A stretch of 64,000 nucleotides of DNA from Hemicordylus capensis (Eukaryota > Chordata > Lepidosauria > Squamata > Cordylidae): the NCBI RefSeq assembly GCF_027244095.1, contig NC_069661.1, forward strand, positions 186,824,501 through 186,888,500, in the 5' to 3' direction. Every line of letters starts with the position of its first letter. The stretch's first letter is position 1. Under the pieces are notes generated by a model. The model searched no databases. It worked only from the letters and a program-made list of their open reading frames with translations, and was not told the DNA's origin. The position numbers and the translations under genes were made by a program. Shown here one piece after another: positions 45,417 through 56,200 of the stretch.

Positions 45417-45845
45417 TAGGGATGTGCACGAACTGGTGCTCAGCTACTTCGGCAGCGGGGTGGGGGTTACCTTTAAGGAGCAGGGAGTGTGCTTCCCCCC
45501 TGCCCGTTGCATTTCCCCCACTGGCGCCGTCTCTAAAACAGCTGGTGTGGGGTGGCAGCAGAAGTGGCCAGTGCGCATGCATGACATGCACATACACACT
45601 GGCCACCTCAGGTCCAACTCTGACTGGGGTGGCAAGGAGGTACACTTCCACTCCGCACCAGCTGTTTTGGAGACAACACCAGTGGGGGAAATGCAGCGGG
45701 AGAGGGGGGGATGAGCACCCTCCCTGATCCTTAAAGTTAAACCACCACCCCCTGCTGCCAAACTGGCCTGAGCTTTGAACCTCTGAATTGGTTTGGAGGT
45801 CCAGAACCGGTTTGGAGGTCCAGAACCGGTTTGTGAACATCTCTA
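45417..45845. mobile_element. hAT-Ac-like MITE, 429 bp
   Basis: Starts TAGGGATGTGCACGAAC and ends GTGAACATCTCTA. Flanking 8-mers CTTAACTT and CTTATCTC match at 6 of 8. The two halves are inverted around the middle (GTTTTGGAGACAACACC versus GCCGTCTCTAAAACAGC). A tandem 23-bp repeat (GGTTTGGAGGTCCAGAACC) occurs near 45790-45832. No coding capacity. Confidence 0.82.
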
Positions 45846-46158
45846 CTTATCTCTGCTCATTGTCTGTATGATAAAATTGTATAAAAGTGATAAAATTGAA
45901 ATTCTGTATTTACACGTTACATTAAAAAAAAATTAGAACTAAAAAAAGGTGCAAGAATGCCAGAGGCATATCAAACAATTTGTGTTACATGCAAACATAA
46001 CTGAATTCAAAACAGAAGGAAGCCACATGGAACATTTAACATTGGCAAAATATTAAAGGCTGCAATCATGCATAGTTTGTTTCCAAGACAAGGAGACATG
46101 AAGTTAGTCTAGGGTTGCCACCTTTGTTTTTCTGGCTCCACTCCTGAGCCTTCAACAG
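45846..46158. other. LLPH 5' intron, nothing recognised
   Basis: AT-rich sequence between two MITEs. Confidence 0.4.
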
Positions 46159-46296
46159 TAGGGATGTGCAGAACCAGTTCAAATAAAACTGGGCCAGTTT
46201 GACCAGTTCGACCCTCGAACCAAACCTGGCCCACAATCCAGTAGTCTGGTTCAAATTTAAACAAAACCATCAGAATCTGTTCTGTGCACACCCCTA
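46159..46296. mobile_element. hAT-Ac-like MITE, 138 bp
   Basis: Starts TAGGGATGTGCAGAACC and ends CTGTGCACACCCCTA. Flanks TTCAACAG and TTTAATAG match at 6 of 8. This is the shortest member of the TAGGGATG family here. Its core GTTCGACCCTCGAACCAAACC resembles the GTTCGAA motif near 29800. Confidence 0.82.
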
Positions 46297-46569
46297 TTTA
46301 ATAGCAGCTTGTTGCACAGAAATTAAGCACTTGTGGGTTTTTTTCCATCATAATTGCTTAATTTTTGTCTGGATGCTATTAAAATCACATAAGCAGCAGG
46401 GTCAGTAAACCCTATTATTGCTTATCACTTTTCAAAAATTGCACAAGGGCATTCAAATACTAGGCTAGCTAGACCTACAGACCTACATTTTGGACCAGAA
46501 TTTGGTCACCCAATGAAACAAACTGGCAGTAGATTCAGAGCCGATATACATGCATGGAGCATCAGTGGC

Positions 46570-46785
46570 TTGAAGGTAAAGTGTGCTGTCGAGTCAGTGT
46601 CGACTCCTGGCAACCACAGAGCCCTATAGTTGTCTTTGGTAGAATACAGGAGGGGTTTACCATTGCCATCTCCCACACAGTATGAAATGACGCCTTTCAG
46701 CATCTTCCTATACCAGCGGGGATTCAAACTGGCAACCTCTGGCTTGCTAGTCAAGTCATTTCCCCACTGCACCATGAGGACTTAG
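46570..46785 (-). mobile_element. tRNA-derived SINE (GGAGTCGAC family), reverse
   Basis: Reverse copy: AAAGTGTGCTGTCGAGTCAG, CTTTGGTAGAATACAGGAGG, CAGCATCTTCCTATACC, GGGATTCAAACTGGCAACC and CCCCACTGCACCATGA. A segment between the tail-side half and the B box is deleted relative to 34778. Confidence 0.85.
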
Positions 46786-47439
46786 GTAGCTTCAAAGGAG
46801 AAGTAGACAAATTCACAGAACATAGGTTAAAGCTCAGAAGTCATACACAGCAAGTGAGAACAGCAGGGGAGAGCAAGATCCAGATTTGCAAGCTTTTCAG
46901 AAGCACCCAACAGGAAAGAGAATACTTTACTTCGTGAACTTTGGGGCAATGTTCAGAGATCCTGTACACAGGCCAATATTTTGCAGGAGCTCTGAACACA
47001 CACACACACACCCAACTAGCCATCTTGCTCTAGTAGGGGAAGAAACACAAATATCGCTAATCAGATGACCTGATTTAAGAGCACAGATAAAGAGCTTCTT
47101 GCATGCATTTTTTTAAAATTACTGATGCGTATTGTATCAAAGCTTTTACGTAAGCCGCTTTGTGGAGGTTTGCCTAAGAAGTGGTATATAAATCCCCCAA
47201 ATCAAACAACGCTGCCAGGCACAGACGCAATGCAGAGCTACTCCCATCGACCCATCCGGCAACTTCTCCATTGCCCAACCTGGGGGCTTGGCCTTCTGCA
47301 CTCCCCACAGGTGCCCCACTTAACTAGCCTGGGCCACACCCTGAGACAGGCAGGAATCCAGAGGCCACTCAATGGTGCCTCCGAACTGCGGAGTGACAAC
47401 CCACATGGGAGGACTGCCGATGTCCTACCCTGTTTTTGC
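46786..47439. other. upstream flank of the LLPH promoter
   Basis: A short CA run lies at 46979-46990. 47140-47200 has an L2-type tail scrap (AAGCCGCTTTGTGG...AAGTGGTATATAAATC). Confidence 0.45.
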
Positions 47440-47960
47440 GGGCTTCCACTGCGGGCCAGACTGGGCGACCCTTTGGGGGTGATCCAGCAGGACATTCCTG
47501 ACACTCTTTTAGCTGAACGCTTCCCTATGACGAGCACGTGGGGAAGGGGGCTTCGCGTCACCGGCCTAGGAACGGGTCTTTCGCCAGCTTCGCTTCCCCG
47601 CTAAAGATTAAAGGGCGGAAGGGGGCGGCCACACTCCCAGGGGACGCAAAACCAAAGCTTGCCCCCGCCATACCTGAGCCTGCCCGAGTCACTCACAGCT
47701 CTACAGTCTCGTCGCTCCTGCAAAGTGCAAAAACAAAAAAACCCACGCCGTACTCAGCGCTTCCGCAACGCCGCGCACGTCGTGAGCTGAAGAAGCCGGA
47801 TACCATAGATCCGCGGCCAGCCGAGCCGAGGAGCGTCTGCGAAAGACTGGCTTGCCCTTCTCCGTGCTCGGCAGCACCCCCTGGCGAGCCCCTCCGGCAC
47901 GACGCGGCTGATCTGTCCGGAGGCTGCGGTGCTCGAAGTGGGTAAGGCTTTAAAACCGGG
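47440..47960 (-). promoter_or_regulatory. CpG-rich region, presumed LLPH promoter and first exon
   Basis: The only strongly CpG-dense stretch in the window, in contrast to the CpG-poor surroundings. It contains CTTCGCGTCACCGGCC, GCAACGCCGCGCACG and CCGCGGCC-type runs. It lies upstream of LLPH in the transcribed direction, where the non-coding first exon is expected. On the minus strand possible donors are GAGCT|GTGAGT near 47697 and CTCAG|GTATGG near 47677; I cannot choose between them. A donor-like GTG|GGTAAG on the plus strand near 47940 leaves bidirectional activity open. Confidence 0.65.
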
Positions 47961-48113
47961 GTGGCCGTCCAACTGTTGTTCGACTACAACTCCCATCATC
48001 CTCAGCCGCAATTGCTGAGGGAGATTAGGCCAATTCACAAAAGGCTGTTGAGGCTGACGATGATAGTCCAACAAGAGAAGGAGAGTCACAGGTCGGCCAC
48101 CTCTGCTTTAAGG
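47948..48113. mobile_element. hAT MITE, 150 bp, at the CpG island edge
   Basis: Element 47956-48105 starts CCGGGGTGGCCGTCCAACTG and ends AGGTCGGCCACCTCTG. Flanks CTTTAAAA and CTTTAAGG agree at 6 of 8 bases. Core GACTACAACTCCCATCATCC links it to the foldback family at 25409, 43033 and 44520. The pairing of the arms is weaker than in those copies. Confidence 0.72.
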
Positions 48114-49442
48114 AAAGGGTCAGAATGCCAGACCACCATTTATTTATGTCATCGGGACTCTACATGCAGCGGAAGAGAGCAAAATTCGACTTCATTTGTA
48201 CAGGCTTGTGTGGATGAAGGATTTGGTGTGCAAGGAGCCTGAGCTGTGTGTGTACATGTGTACAGTGCATCTCAGACCTGTGTGCGCGCAGGCACGCTGC
48301 GGACGCATGATTGACAGGATCCCAGTTCAACTGACACCTGAGGGAGAATGAAGATTGAGGGGGCAGGCCAGTCACCTGCTGCGGACCACAACCCCAAGCA
48401 TCCATCCAAACCTGTGCGTGGTGCCAGGGGCGTAGCAAAGTTGGAGTGGGCCCAGAGACAACATTTTCCCTGCATGGCACCTGTGAATAATGCACATGGG
48501 TGGACCAACCTACCCCCATCACATCTCCATTCATTCTCCTTCAGTTGTAACCTGAAAAAGGCTAGTGAGGACACACTACTCAATGCCATCACTTCATTTT
48601 TCCTTCTAAGAGTGAATGGTGACCATTTGCTAATATGGGAGAGAAAGTAAAATGCTATACTTGGGGACATGGCGCCGAGTGGGGGTAAACTGTGTTCTGG
48701 TCCCTGCCCCCCAGAAATCCCAACCCTTGATCATCAGGCCGGCTCATGTCTGCATAACCCCATTCTGGTTGGGTTTTATTTGTTTGTTTTGGTCCTGGCA
48801 TCTTTGCAGTTGCCAGACACTGCAATGCATCAAGAGGGCCCACCAGTACGATGCCTCTCCTCCCATCCAAGATAAAGTTAGGGGTGATCCAGCTTTTTAA
48901 TATACTGTACATCAAGTCAGGCCTTGATGACGGCAGTTCTCAATTTCCTCTTTCCTCTGATCTCTGTCAGGGTAGGAGCCTGTCTGGCTTCTAGGGCCTA
49001 ATATAAATACATCATGTCAGACTCCTGGGGGAAAGTTCAGCTAAACCACAAGACTGGCTTTTAACAGTACACCAAATTTATGCTATGCTGGTTTTACTTA
49101 TCTCTTGTTGCTGCTCTGCCTTGCGTTTTACATATTATGTTTTGGACTTGAAATCAGGGCCAGTTCCGACATTGAGGGGGCCCTGCTTGGCCAGTTCTGA
49201 CATTGAGGGGACTCAGTACTAAACCCCACCCCTCGCCAATGCAAGTGGGCTCTGGCAGGCTTACTGTCATTCCTTTCAATGTTGGTGCAGCTGGACCCCC
49301 CTGGTTTAACCCCCCCTCCCCCAGTGCCTTCCTGTAACATTGCTTAGTCCAGACATTATGGGGAAATTAAAATGGCAGGAAGGAGGGCAAAATGTGAGGG
49401 ACCCATTCACAGGGCAGGCATCATGCTGGTGGGCTATCTTGA
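48114..49442. other. intergenic between LLPH and TMBIM4, part unclassified
   Basis: At 48427 a CAGGGGCGTAGC start typical of hAT elements appears without a recognisable matching end. 49160-49215 has a local direct repeat (GGCCAGTTC-GACATTGAGGGG twice). No gene recognised. Confidence 0.45.
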
Positions 49443-50500
49443 GTCACAGGCAGGGGCGTATCTAGAGTAGGGCAGGCAGCGCACGTGCCCCGGGTGCCAC
49501 TTGAAGGGAGGGTGCCATTAAAAAAAATTTTTTTTAATGGCCACCAAAAACAAAATGGCCGCTGCGCATGCTCAAATGGCCTCTGTGAGGCCTGAGGCCA
49601 TGCCAGGCCTCACAGAGGCCATTTGAGCATGCATGGCAGCCATTTTGTTTTCAGTGGCCTTTAAAAAAAATATTTTAAAAAATGGCCACTGCACATGCTC
49701 AGATGGTCCCTGCGAGGCCCTAGAGGCCAGTGGGGGAAGGGGGAACTTTTGCAGACCCCCCCAGCCTTTAGGAAGCCCCCCAAAGGGGCTACAGGTAAAA
49801 TTTTTTTTAAAAAAAATTAATATAAGTCACTGTACACATATTCAGTTTGGCACTATGCACAGAGAATCAGGGCTTGTGGATACTGAGCTGAAGCTTATAA
49901 GCTAGGATTGTATTCATTTGCTCTTACTTTGCTTCTTGTGATAAGTGAGTTAAAGGTGATGTCTTAATATGGCTATTAATGGTGAGTTTGTCTTTGAATC
50001 AGTGTGAAATCCTTAGTATTAAGGCCCACTGGGAGTTTCTTGCTCTCTTTCATGTTAACTGTCTTTCTGAAATACTAGAATATATTCCAAGCAGTGACAC
50101 AGTTTACTCTCCATATCCTTTAATTATTTTCAGAGTATCTTGGAAAAGCCAAATTCTCCATTTATTTTAAAAACTTTTGTAATAGTTATGCTATGATGCA
50201 TGGTAGAGAATTAGACAGACACTTCTGTTTAGTTTTCCAAGTACACCTCCACATAGTATTTGGGTATTTCATGAGCCCCAGCATACTGAAATTTGTAGTT
50301 TTCCAGCATTTTTTGGTCTGGCTACATCCACTGCTAAATAATTTTTGAAATATGAAAAGATTAACGAGCTTGACTGGTATTTTTGAGCTGATGTTATGGT
50401 AAAGTTATCTGAAAGATGGGTGTCAGATGTTTGGACAGGGGGCGCAATTTCAGTGCTTGCCCTAGGTGCTATTTTCCCTACACACGCCTCTGGTCACTGG
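49443..50500. mobile_element. non-autonomous hAT element, 1042 bp
   Basis: Element 49451-50492 starts CAGGGGCGTATCTAGAGTAG and ends with the complement of CAGAGGCGTGTGTAGGG. Flanks GTCACAGG (49443-49450) and GTCACTGG (50493-50500) match at 7 of 8. An internal inverted repeat (about 49500-49680) centres on a GGCCTGAGGCCATGCCAGGCC-like block with poly-A/T edges. The remainder is AT-rich without a transposase frame. Confidence 0.85.
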
Positions 50501-50540
50501 CCTGCTTTTCATGTACTGACACTGGCTCTGCTTTTAATGT

Positions 50541-50720
50541 TCTTGTAAGCCACTTTGGTAAATGGGAAAAGTGGAGTATAAATATAACTATAAATATTTA
50601 ATTTTATAACACTGTTTATTCAATCACCCTATGCATGTTTGCTCAGGACCAAATTCTGTCTGACTTGAACTGCATTCAAGGGCTTATCCCCAGGCAAACA
50701 CACATAGAATTGCAGCCCAA
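50541..50720. repeat. L2-type tail scrap and old MITE
   Basis: 50541-50590 reads TGTAAGCCACTTTGG...AAGTGGAGTATAAATAT, an L2/SINE-type tail. 50620-50720 has CCCTATGCATGTTTGC...CATAGAATTGCAG, an old copy of the GCAATCCTAT MITE. Confidence 0.55.
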
Positions 50721-51528
50721 AGGAGCCATTCCTAACAGTTACTTACTCAATCGTCAGAGAGGAGAGAAAGGGAAACAAACTGCAATCATTTCAGACATGG
50801 TTTCTGAGCATAGTTTAAAGCCTCTCTCCTTGGATATATTTAAGATTAATTTTTTTTAAAGGCCTATTTTCATACTTCATAATAATTATAGACATGTTAA
50901 TATAGATTGAACAGTAACCTCTTTTTTGTCTTGGACCTAAAGACCTACTACATAGCTATGGGTGGGCAAACTCAGCCCTCCAGTCAGTGTGCAGAACCAG
51001 TAAGCTGAAAGAAATAGAAGTACTCCTAAATTGCCACATAACCTGAAACACAAGGGAGGCAATAATCTACCCTCCTCACCATTTTATATGTTGTGCACCT
51101 ATTAAAAACAAGAGTCCTGTAGAATCTTTTCATGATTCTGTTTGTTCTTATGCTAGAAGAGTATCTCTGGATTTTGTCTCTCTTTTTTCACACATTGTAG
51201 TGCGGTGTTCTTCGCAGTAAGGCCCCCCATCAACCCTAAATGCAGCCCCTAATTGTTTATTGGGCCTGAGTGAAGCTTCAGCCAAAGTTGAATAATGTGC
51301 ACAATCCCAACACCATGTGGAGGTGACTGATCCAACCATGTAGTGTTTCACTTAACCCAGTGATGGGGGGAGGGAGGCTCCTTTGAGTCCCTGCACCGTC
51401 TTGGAAGGTGTACACAGAGTGCTGGGAAGTGCAGCTCTTTCCAGGGCTTTCCCCACAGAGTTCTTAAGAGAGGGCTTCATCTCTCTATGGGCCTTCCCAG
51501 CACTGAAAAAAGTGCAGTATTGTGCATA
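50721..51528. other. intergenic, nothing recognised
   Basis: No gene, SINE or MITE signature recognised. Confidence 0.4.
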
Positions 51529-51745
51529 GGCCCTGGTGGCGCAGTGGTAAAACTGCCGCCCTGTAACCAGAAGGTTACAAGTTCAATCCTGACCAGGGGC
51601 TCAAGGTTGACTCAGCCTTCCATCCTTCCGAGGTTGGTAAAATGAGTACCCAGAATGTTGGGGGCAATATGCTAAAATCATTGTAAACCGCTTAGAGAGC
51701 TCTGGCTATAGAGCGGTATATAAATGTAAGTGCTATTGCTATTGC
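51529..51745 (+). mobile_element. tRNA-derived SINE with L2-type tail
   Basis: Head has a tRNA-like A box (TGGCGCAGTGGTAAAACTG) and B box (AGTTCAATCCTG). The body reads CAAGGTTGACTCAGCCTTCC and GGTAAAATGAGTACCCAGAA. The end carries TTGTAAACCGCTTAGAG...GAGCGGTATATAAATG, the same hairpin tail as the L2 elements in this window, then a (TGCTAT)n run. A squamate SINE presumably mobilised by L2. Confidence 0.88.
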
Positions 51746-53054
51746 CAGCACAATGGGAAATGCCTCTCACGTTTGAGTTTGGGTTGTGTGTTGTTTTTTT
51801 GCCAAAGTAGCCCCCCTTTGAAAAATAGTGAATATCATGTGACTTGCAGGCAATCCTCAGCCCCAACAAACCTCATTGTAAAAGTTAAGCACTGGCAAGT
51901 CTAGAAGGACTTCAAAATGGGACCTAGTTACCTTTGTGGGATGAAGCAGTAGGGTTATGTTAATTATCAGATACAACATTATTTTTTCTGCTTCCAAGTG
52001 TTTGCTTCATGATAAACTATTAGTTTACAATACTGTAACACCAGACAAAAAGGAAATAGAGGCAAATGACCTGCATAATTAACATTTCATAAAATTTATT
52101 TTCATAAGTTCTTAATAAGATTCTAATAGAAGAGCAAATGGAATGTAAGTGTCTCTCCTGTTCTGCCAGCACTTCCCAGTACAAGACCAATACAAACACC
52201 ATCAATAAACACACTATGTACAGAATTTTTTTTACCCCTTATCCACTAATGAAGAAGCTTTGAGAGGGGGTTCAATGGTAGTTCAAGCTCTTCCAGCACC
52301 CCAAAAGGATCAGAAGCATGACAATATGGTGTATGTTTTGCACTCTTTAAGGTGTCACTATCCTGGAACAAAGTAGCTCGATACAGGCCCTTGCAAACTG
52401 TTGCCTAGGACAAAAGGAACCCAAAGAAAAGCAAATATACTGCATGAAAGTTATTTCTTCCAAAATATGGCAATATATTTGCGAATACAGATTTTTGATT
52501 GTAATTAACTGGAAGTATATTCAGACCCTTTAGATAGAGGAAGCAGAGTTTTGGGATAATTCCTTCCATCAAAATGCTAGTAACGGAAGCTTTCAAAAGT
52601 GACCATGAATAACAGAGTTCTATCTCAGTTAAGGCTTCAGTGTGCAACAGCCACATTAAGGAGTCTTAATTTTATGCTATCCAGCCAATGACAATTCTGA
52701 ATCTCAAAGGACACATCTGTGGCAATTATTGCAGAAATAAAATAGAATTTTAATAGTGCTTATTGGCACAAATGGAGGTTGATGAGCAAGTCTTTCAAAT
52801 CAATAATAATATGCAAACTGAGGGAATGAAATCTTTACCAAACAGCCAAGATGACTGCAATATGTAATTAACTGATCTCAGAATAGAATCATAAGTATCA
52901 GCTCTCTAAAAACCCTTTATACAGAAAACACTGAATAACCACATATTGTAAAAACAAGCTTCAATCTCAAAGCTCAATACAGATTTCTAGGTCTTAATTT
53001 AACTCTTTAGATGCCATGTCCAAATAATATTACAAGTTTGATGACAACTCTCAA
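51746..53054 (-). other. TMBIM4 3' UTR and downstream flank
   Basis: Sequence after the TMBIM4 stop. Polyadenylation candidates on the minus strand are ATTAAA (plus-strand TTTAAT, 52748-52753), about 300 bases past the stop, and AATAAA (plus-strand TTTATT, 52095-52100), about 960 bases past it. I cannot tell which is used. No other feature recognised. Confidence 0.5.
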
Positions 53055-53261
53055 TTACTTTTTATTAAATGCTTCTAGCAAACGCAGCAAATGCAGAAAC
53101 AGATTGATGATGTCCAAATAGAGGTTGATTGCAGCCAAAATATATTCTTCAGGGGAGAGCTTGTGCATTAGTAGATGAGTATCATAGATGATAAATCCAC
53201 AGAACAGGAGCGCTCCTGCAGCAGCAAGTACCACCTCTACTACTTCACTATAGAAGAAGAG
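53055..53261 (-). CDS. TMBIM4 coding exon 7 (last)
   Basis: 207 bases with stop TAA at 53055-53057. Acceptor TTGTTGCAG|CTCTTC, phase 0. Encodes [20 protein letters not shown] to the end, including both conserved aspartates and the [20 protein letters not shown] block. Confidence 0.96.
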   Translation of the reverse strand, partial: LFFYSEVVEVVLAAAGALLFCGFIIYDTHLLMHKLSPEEYILAAINLYLDIINLFLHLLRLLEAFNKK

Positions 53262-56200
53262 CTGCAACAAATTGCACACACACAAAAGGGATTTAGTCCA
53301 TTTTTTTCATAAAAGCACATCAGAATCAGAATTCATAATAATGAAACTATGATTAAAAACACAATACATCTTGCATGCTTGTAGAGAAGCTGTGTATGCA
53401 TGCAAGACTATTTTCTAGATTATACTATATATAGGTCATTTCTGAGATTTTAATTGCTTTTCCTATACTGACAGTGTAAGGTTGCATCACATCCTACACA
53501 ACTGTCACTATATCAAAACTGCTGTTATAGGACAAGACTGAATTCACTTCTGAACACATTTGGTTCTCACAACTCAGTCTCTAATGTTGATTTACATTTT
53601 ATTAAGTAGTTTCTAGTTAATAAAGGGCCCATAGACACTCTTAAAATCTTACTTAGACTTATCTCAGAACAAGTCCCATTCTATATTCAGCAACCTAGGA
53701 TTTCGTAGTCAAATCAGTACTTTATTTGGCTATTTATAGATAATAAAGTCATTTTTACTTTCGTCAAGATGAAAATTTGTCAAAAGTCTCTTGAATTGCA
53801 TTAACACAGCATGACATTTGGTAAAATTATTACATCACTAGCTTTTCCTACTTCATTTTAAATAGTGTTTTTATTCATGCATATTCAAGTTGTGGCTTCA
53901 AGAGCCAACTATCAGATACCGGCAGAAAACCAACAAATACTGTTGACACTCAAGCTTTATCCATTACAAATACACTTGCTTAGGAGCACCACAGAAATGA
54001 ACAGAGTTTGTGCATCAGCAGTCCTTGGTAGAAAGAGCTCACAATTGCTCAGTTCAGTCCAGGTCTGGGCACTGCACTTGTTTATGAAGGAACAAGGTAT
54101 TTTCAGCCTGGAGGAAAGAGGAGTAGATAGGGTAGTACTCTTCAAATACCTGAAGTGCTGTGACAAGAGGGCAAAACTTGTTTTCTGCTGCCTTCAGAGG
54201 GCAAGACTAACTCTAATGGGATTAACTTTAAGGAGGGTAGATTTTGGCCAAACATTAGGAGAAACAACATTAAGAACTGTTGCTCACATTGAAGTATTTC
54301 AGCTATCATAATTCAGTAGCAGCCACAGCCAGTTAAGAATGAATTGGGTAGTAAGTTTGGCTCCTTGCCTTAAGAAGAGTATCTTCTTACTATGATTAGT
54401 GAAACAAGTTCTTGCTAAGCAATCTGACACATTTTGGTCCCTCTTTCCACTCCATTTTGGGTACACTAAGTGGCTATTTGGGTCCACAAGGCCCAACAGA
54501 AGCTTGTTTGAACAAGCCCAGCAATTTTAGTACCATCCATCCATTTAAATTATTAAAGATACATACACACATTCTATTCTATTTTAAAACCCTAGAGGTT
54601 GTACCCTTACCACAAGATAAGTGGAAAGAAGTTCCTGCATGAGAATTTCCCTGCCCACCCCCTTCCCATGCCCCCTGAAAACCCAGAGTCAAGGGACTAT
54701 CTGGAGCAGGATAAGATGTAGCACAGGAGGGCTGCTGAGAGACAAGGAACTGAAGAAAATCAACCCCGTTCTGTGAACAGAAGTGCCTTCCGTTTGCACA
54801 AAAGCAGGTGAGGAGACAACCCAAAACTGACTGGCTGGCCGACTATGTGCATGCTTGACCCTTGCCCTTCATGGCTTATTAAATCTTTTAAGGAGGGAAT
54901 TTTTAGCTGGGTTCAACAGGTTCTAAATGCCTCATTGAGGGAGTATCCTTTTGGATCATGGTATCCTTTTGGGTAGTTTGGCCGGGTTGGGTATGGGAGG
55001 CACTGCTTGGAGATGGTTCCATTCCTACCTTGAGGCCTGTTCCCAAAAGGTGGTGTTGAGGGATTACTGCTGCTCAGCCCCTTGGCAGTTATACTAAGGG
55101 GTTCTGCAAGGTTCTATTCTTTCCCCTATGCTGTTTAACATCTACATGAAGCCGCTGGGAGAAGTCATCTGGAGATTTGGCTAGAGGTGTCATTAATATA
55201 CATATGACACTCAATTGTATCTCTCTTTTTCATCAGATGAAGGTGAAGCAGTGACTGTCCTCACTCGGTGCTTGGATGCTGTAATGGATTGGGTGAGGGT
55301 GAATAAGCTGAGACTCAATCCAGACAAGTCTGAAGTACTGTTGGTTGATGGTTCCTCTGCACGGGTGAATGATGTTCAGCCTGTTCTAGATGAGGTTGCA
55401 CTCTCCCTGAAGGACTAGGTTTGCAGTCTGTGGGTGCTCATCGATCCAGCACCATCACTAGAGCCACAAGCAGCCTCTGTGACTCGGAGCACCTTTCATC
55501 AGCTTCAGCTGATGCGCTAACTGTGACCTTATCTGGACAGAGATAGCTTGGCCACAGGACCACTGCAATGAGTTTTACGTGGGGCTGCCTTTGAAAACGG
55601 TCCGGAAACTGCAGCTTGTACAAAATAGGGCTGCAAGATTATTAACTGGGACTGGAAGTTTTTATTGTTGAATTTATTTATTGTTGAATTTATATACCGC
55701 CTTATATACCGATTATTTTCACTTGTTTTTCTTTCTTCTCGACTACAGTTATATCTGGTGTATTGTGTGGCAGATGTTTGTTTGTAGTCGGAAGTCCCAT
55801 AATATTTTTACATCTTCATTTTCTACCAATTGTATGGTCCCACCAATTTCTGGCTACAGGTAGCTTGTATTTTTTGCAGATGTTCCAGTGTATCATCCCT
55901 GCTACCTTGTCATGCCTTTGTTTGTAGTCAGTCTGTGCAATCTTTTTACAACAGCTGATTAGGTGGTCCACTGTTTCATCTGCTTCTTTACAAAGGCGGC
56001 ACTTGCTGTTTGTTGTTGACTTTTCTACTTTTGCTCTTATTGCATTTGTTCTTAGTGCCTGTTCTTGCGCAGCCAGTATTAAACCCTCTGTTTCTTTCTT
56101 CAAGTTGCCATTCTTAAGCCATTGCCAGGTCTTGATGATGTCTGATTTTCCACTTATGTTGTGCAAATATTGACCATGCAGGGGCTTATTTTTCCATTTT

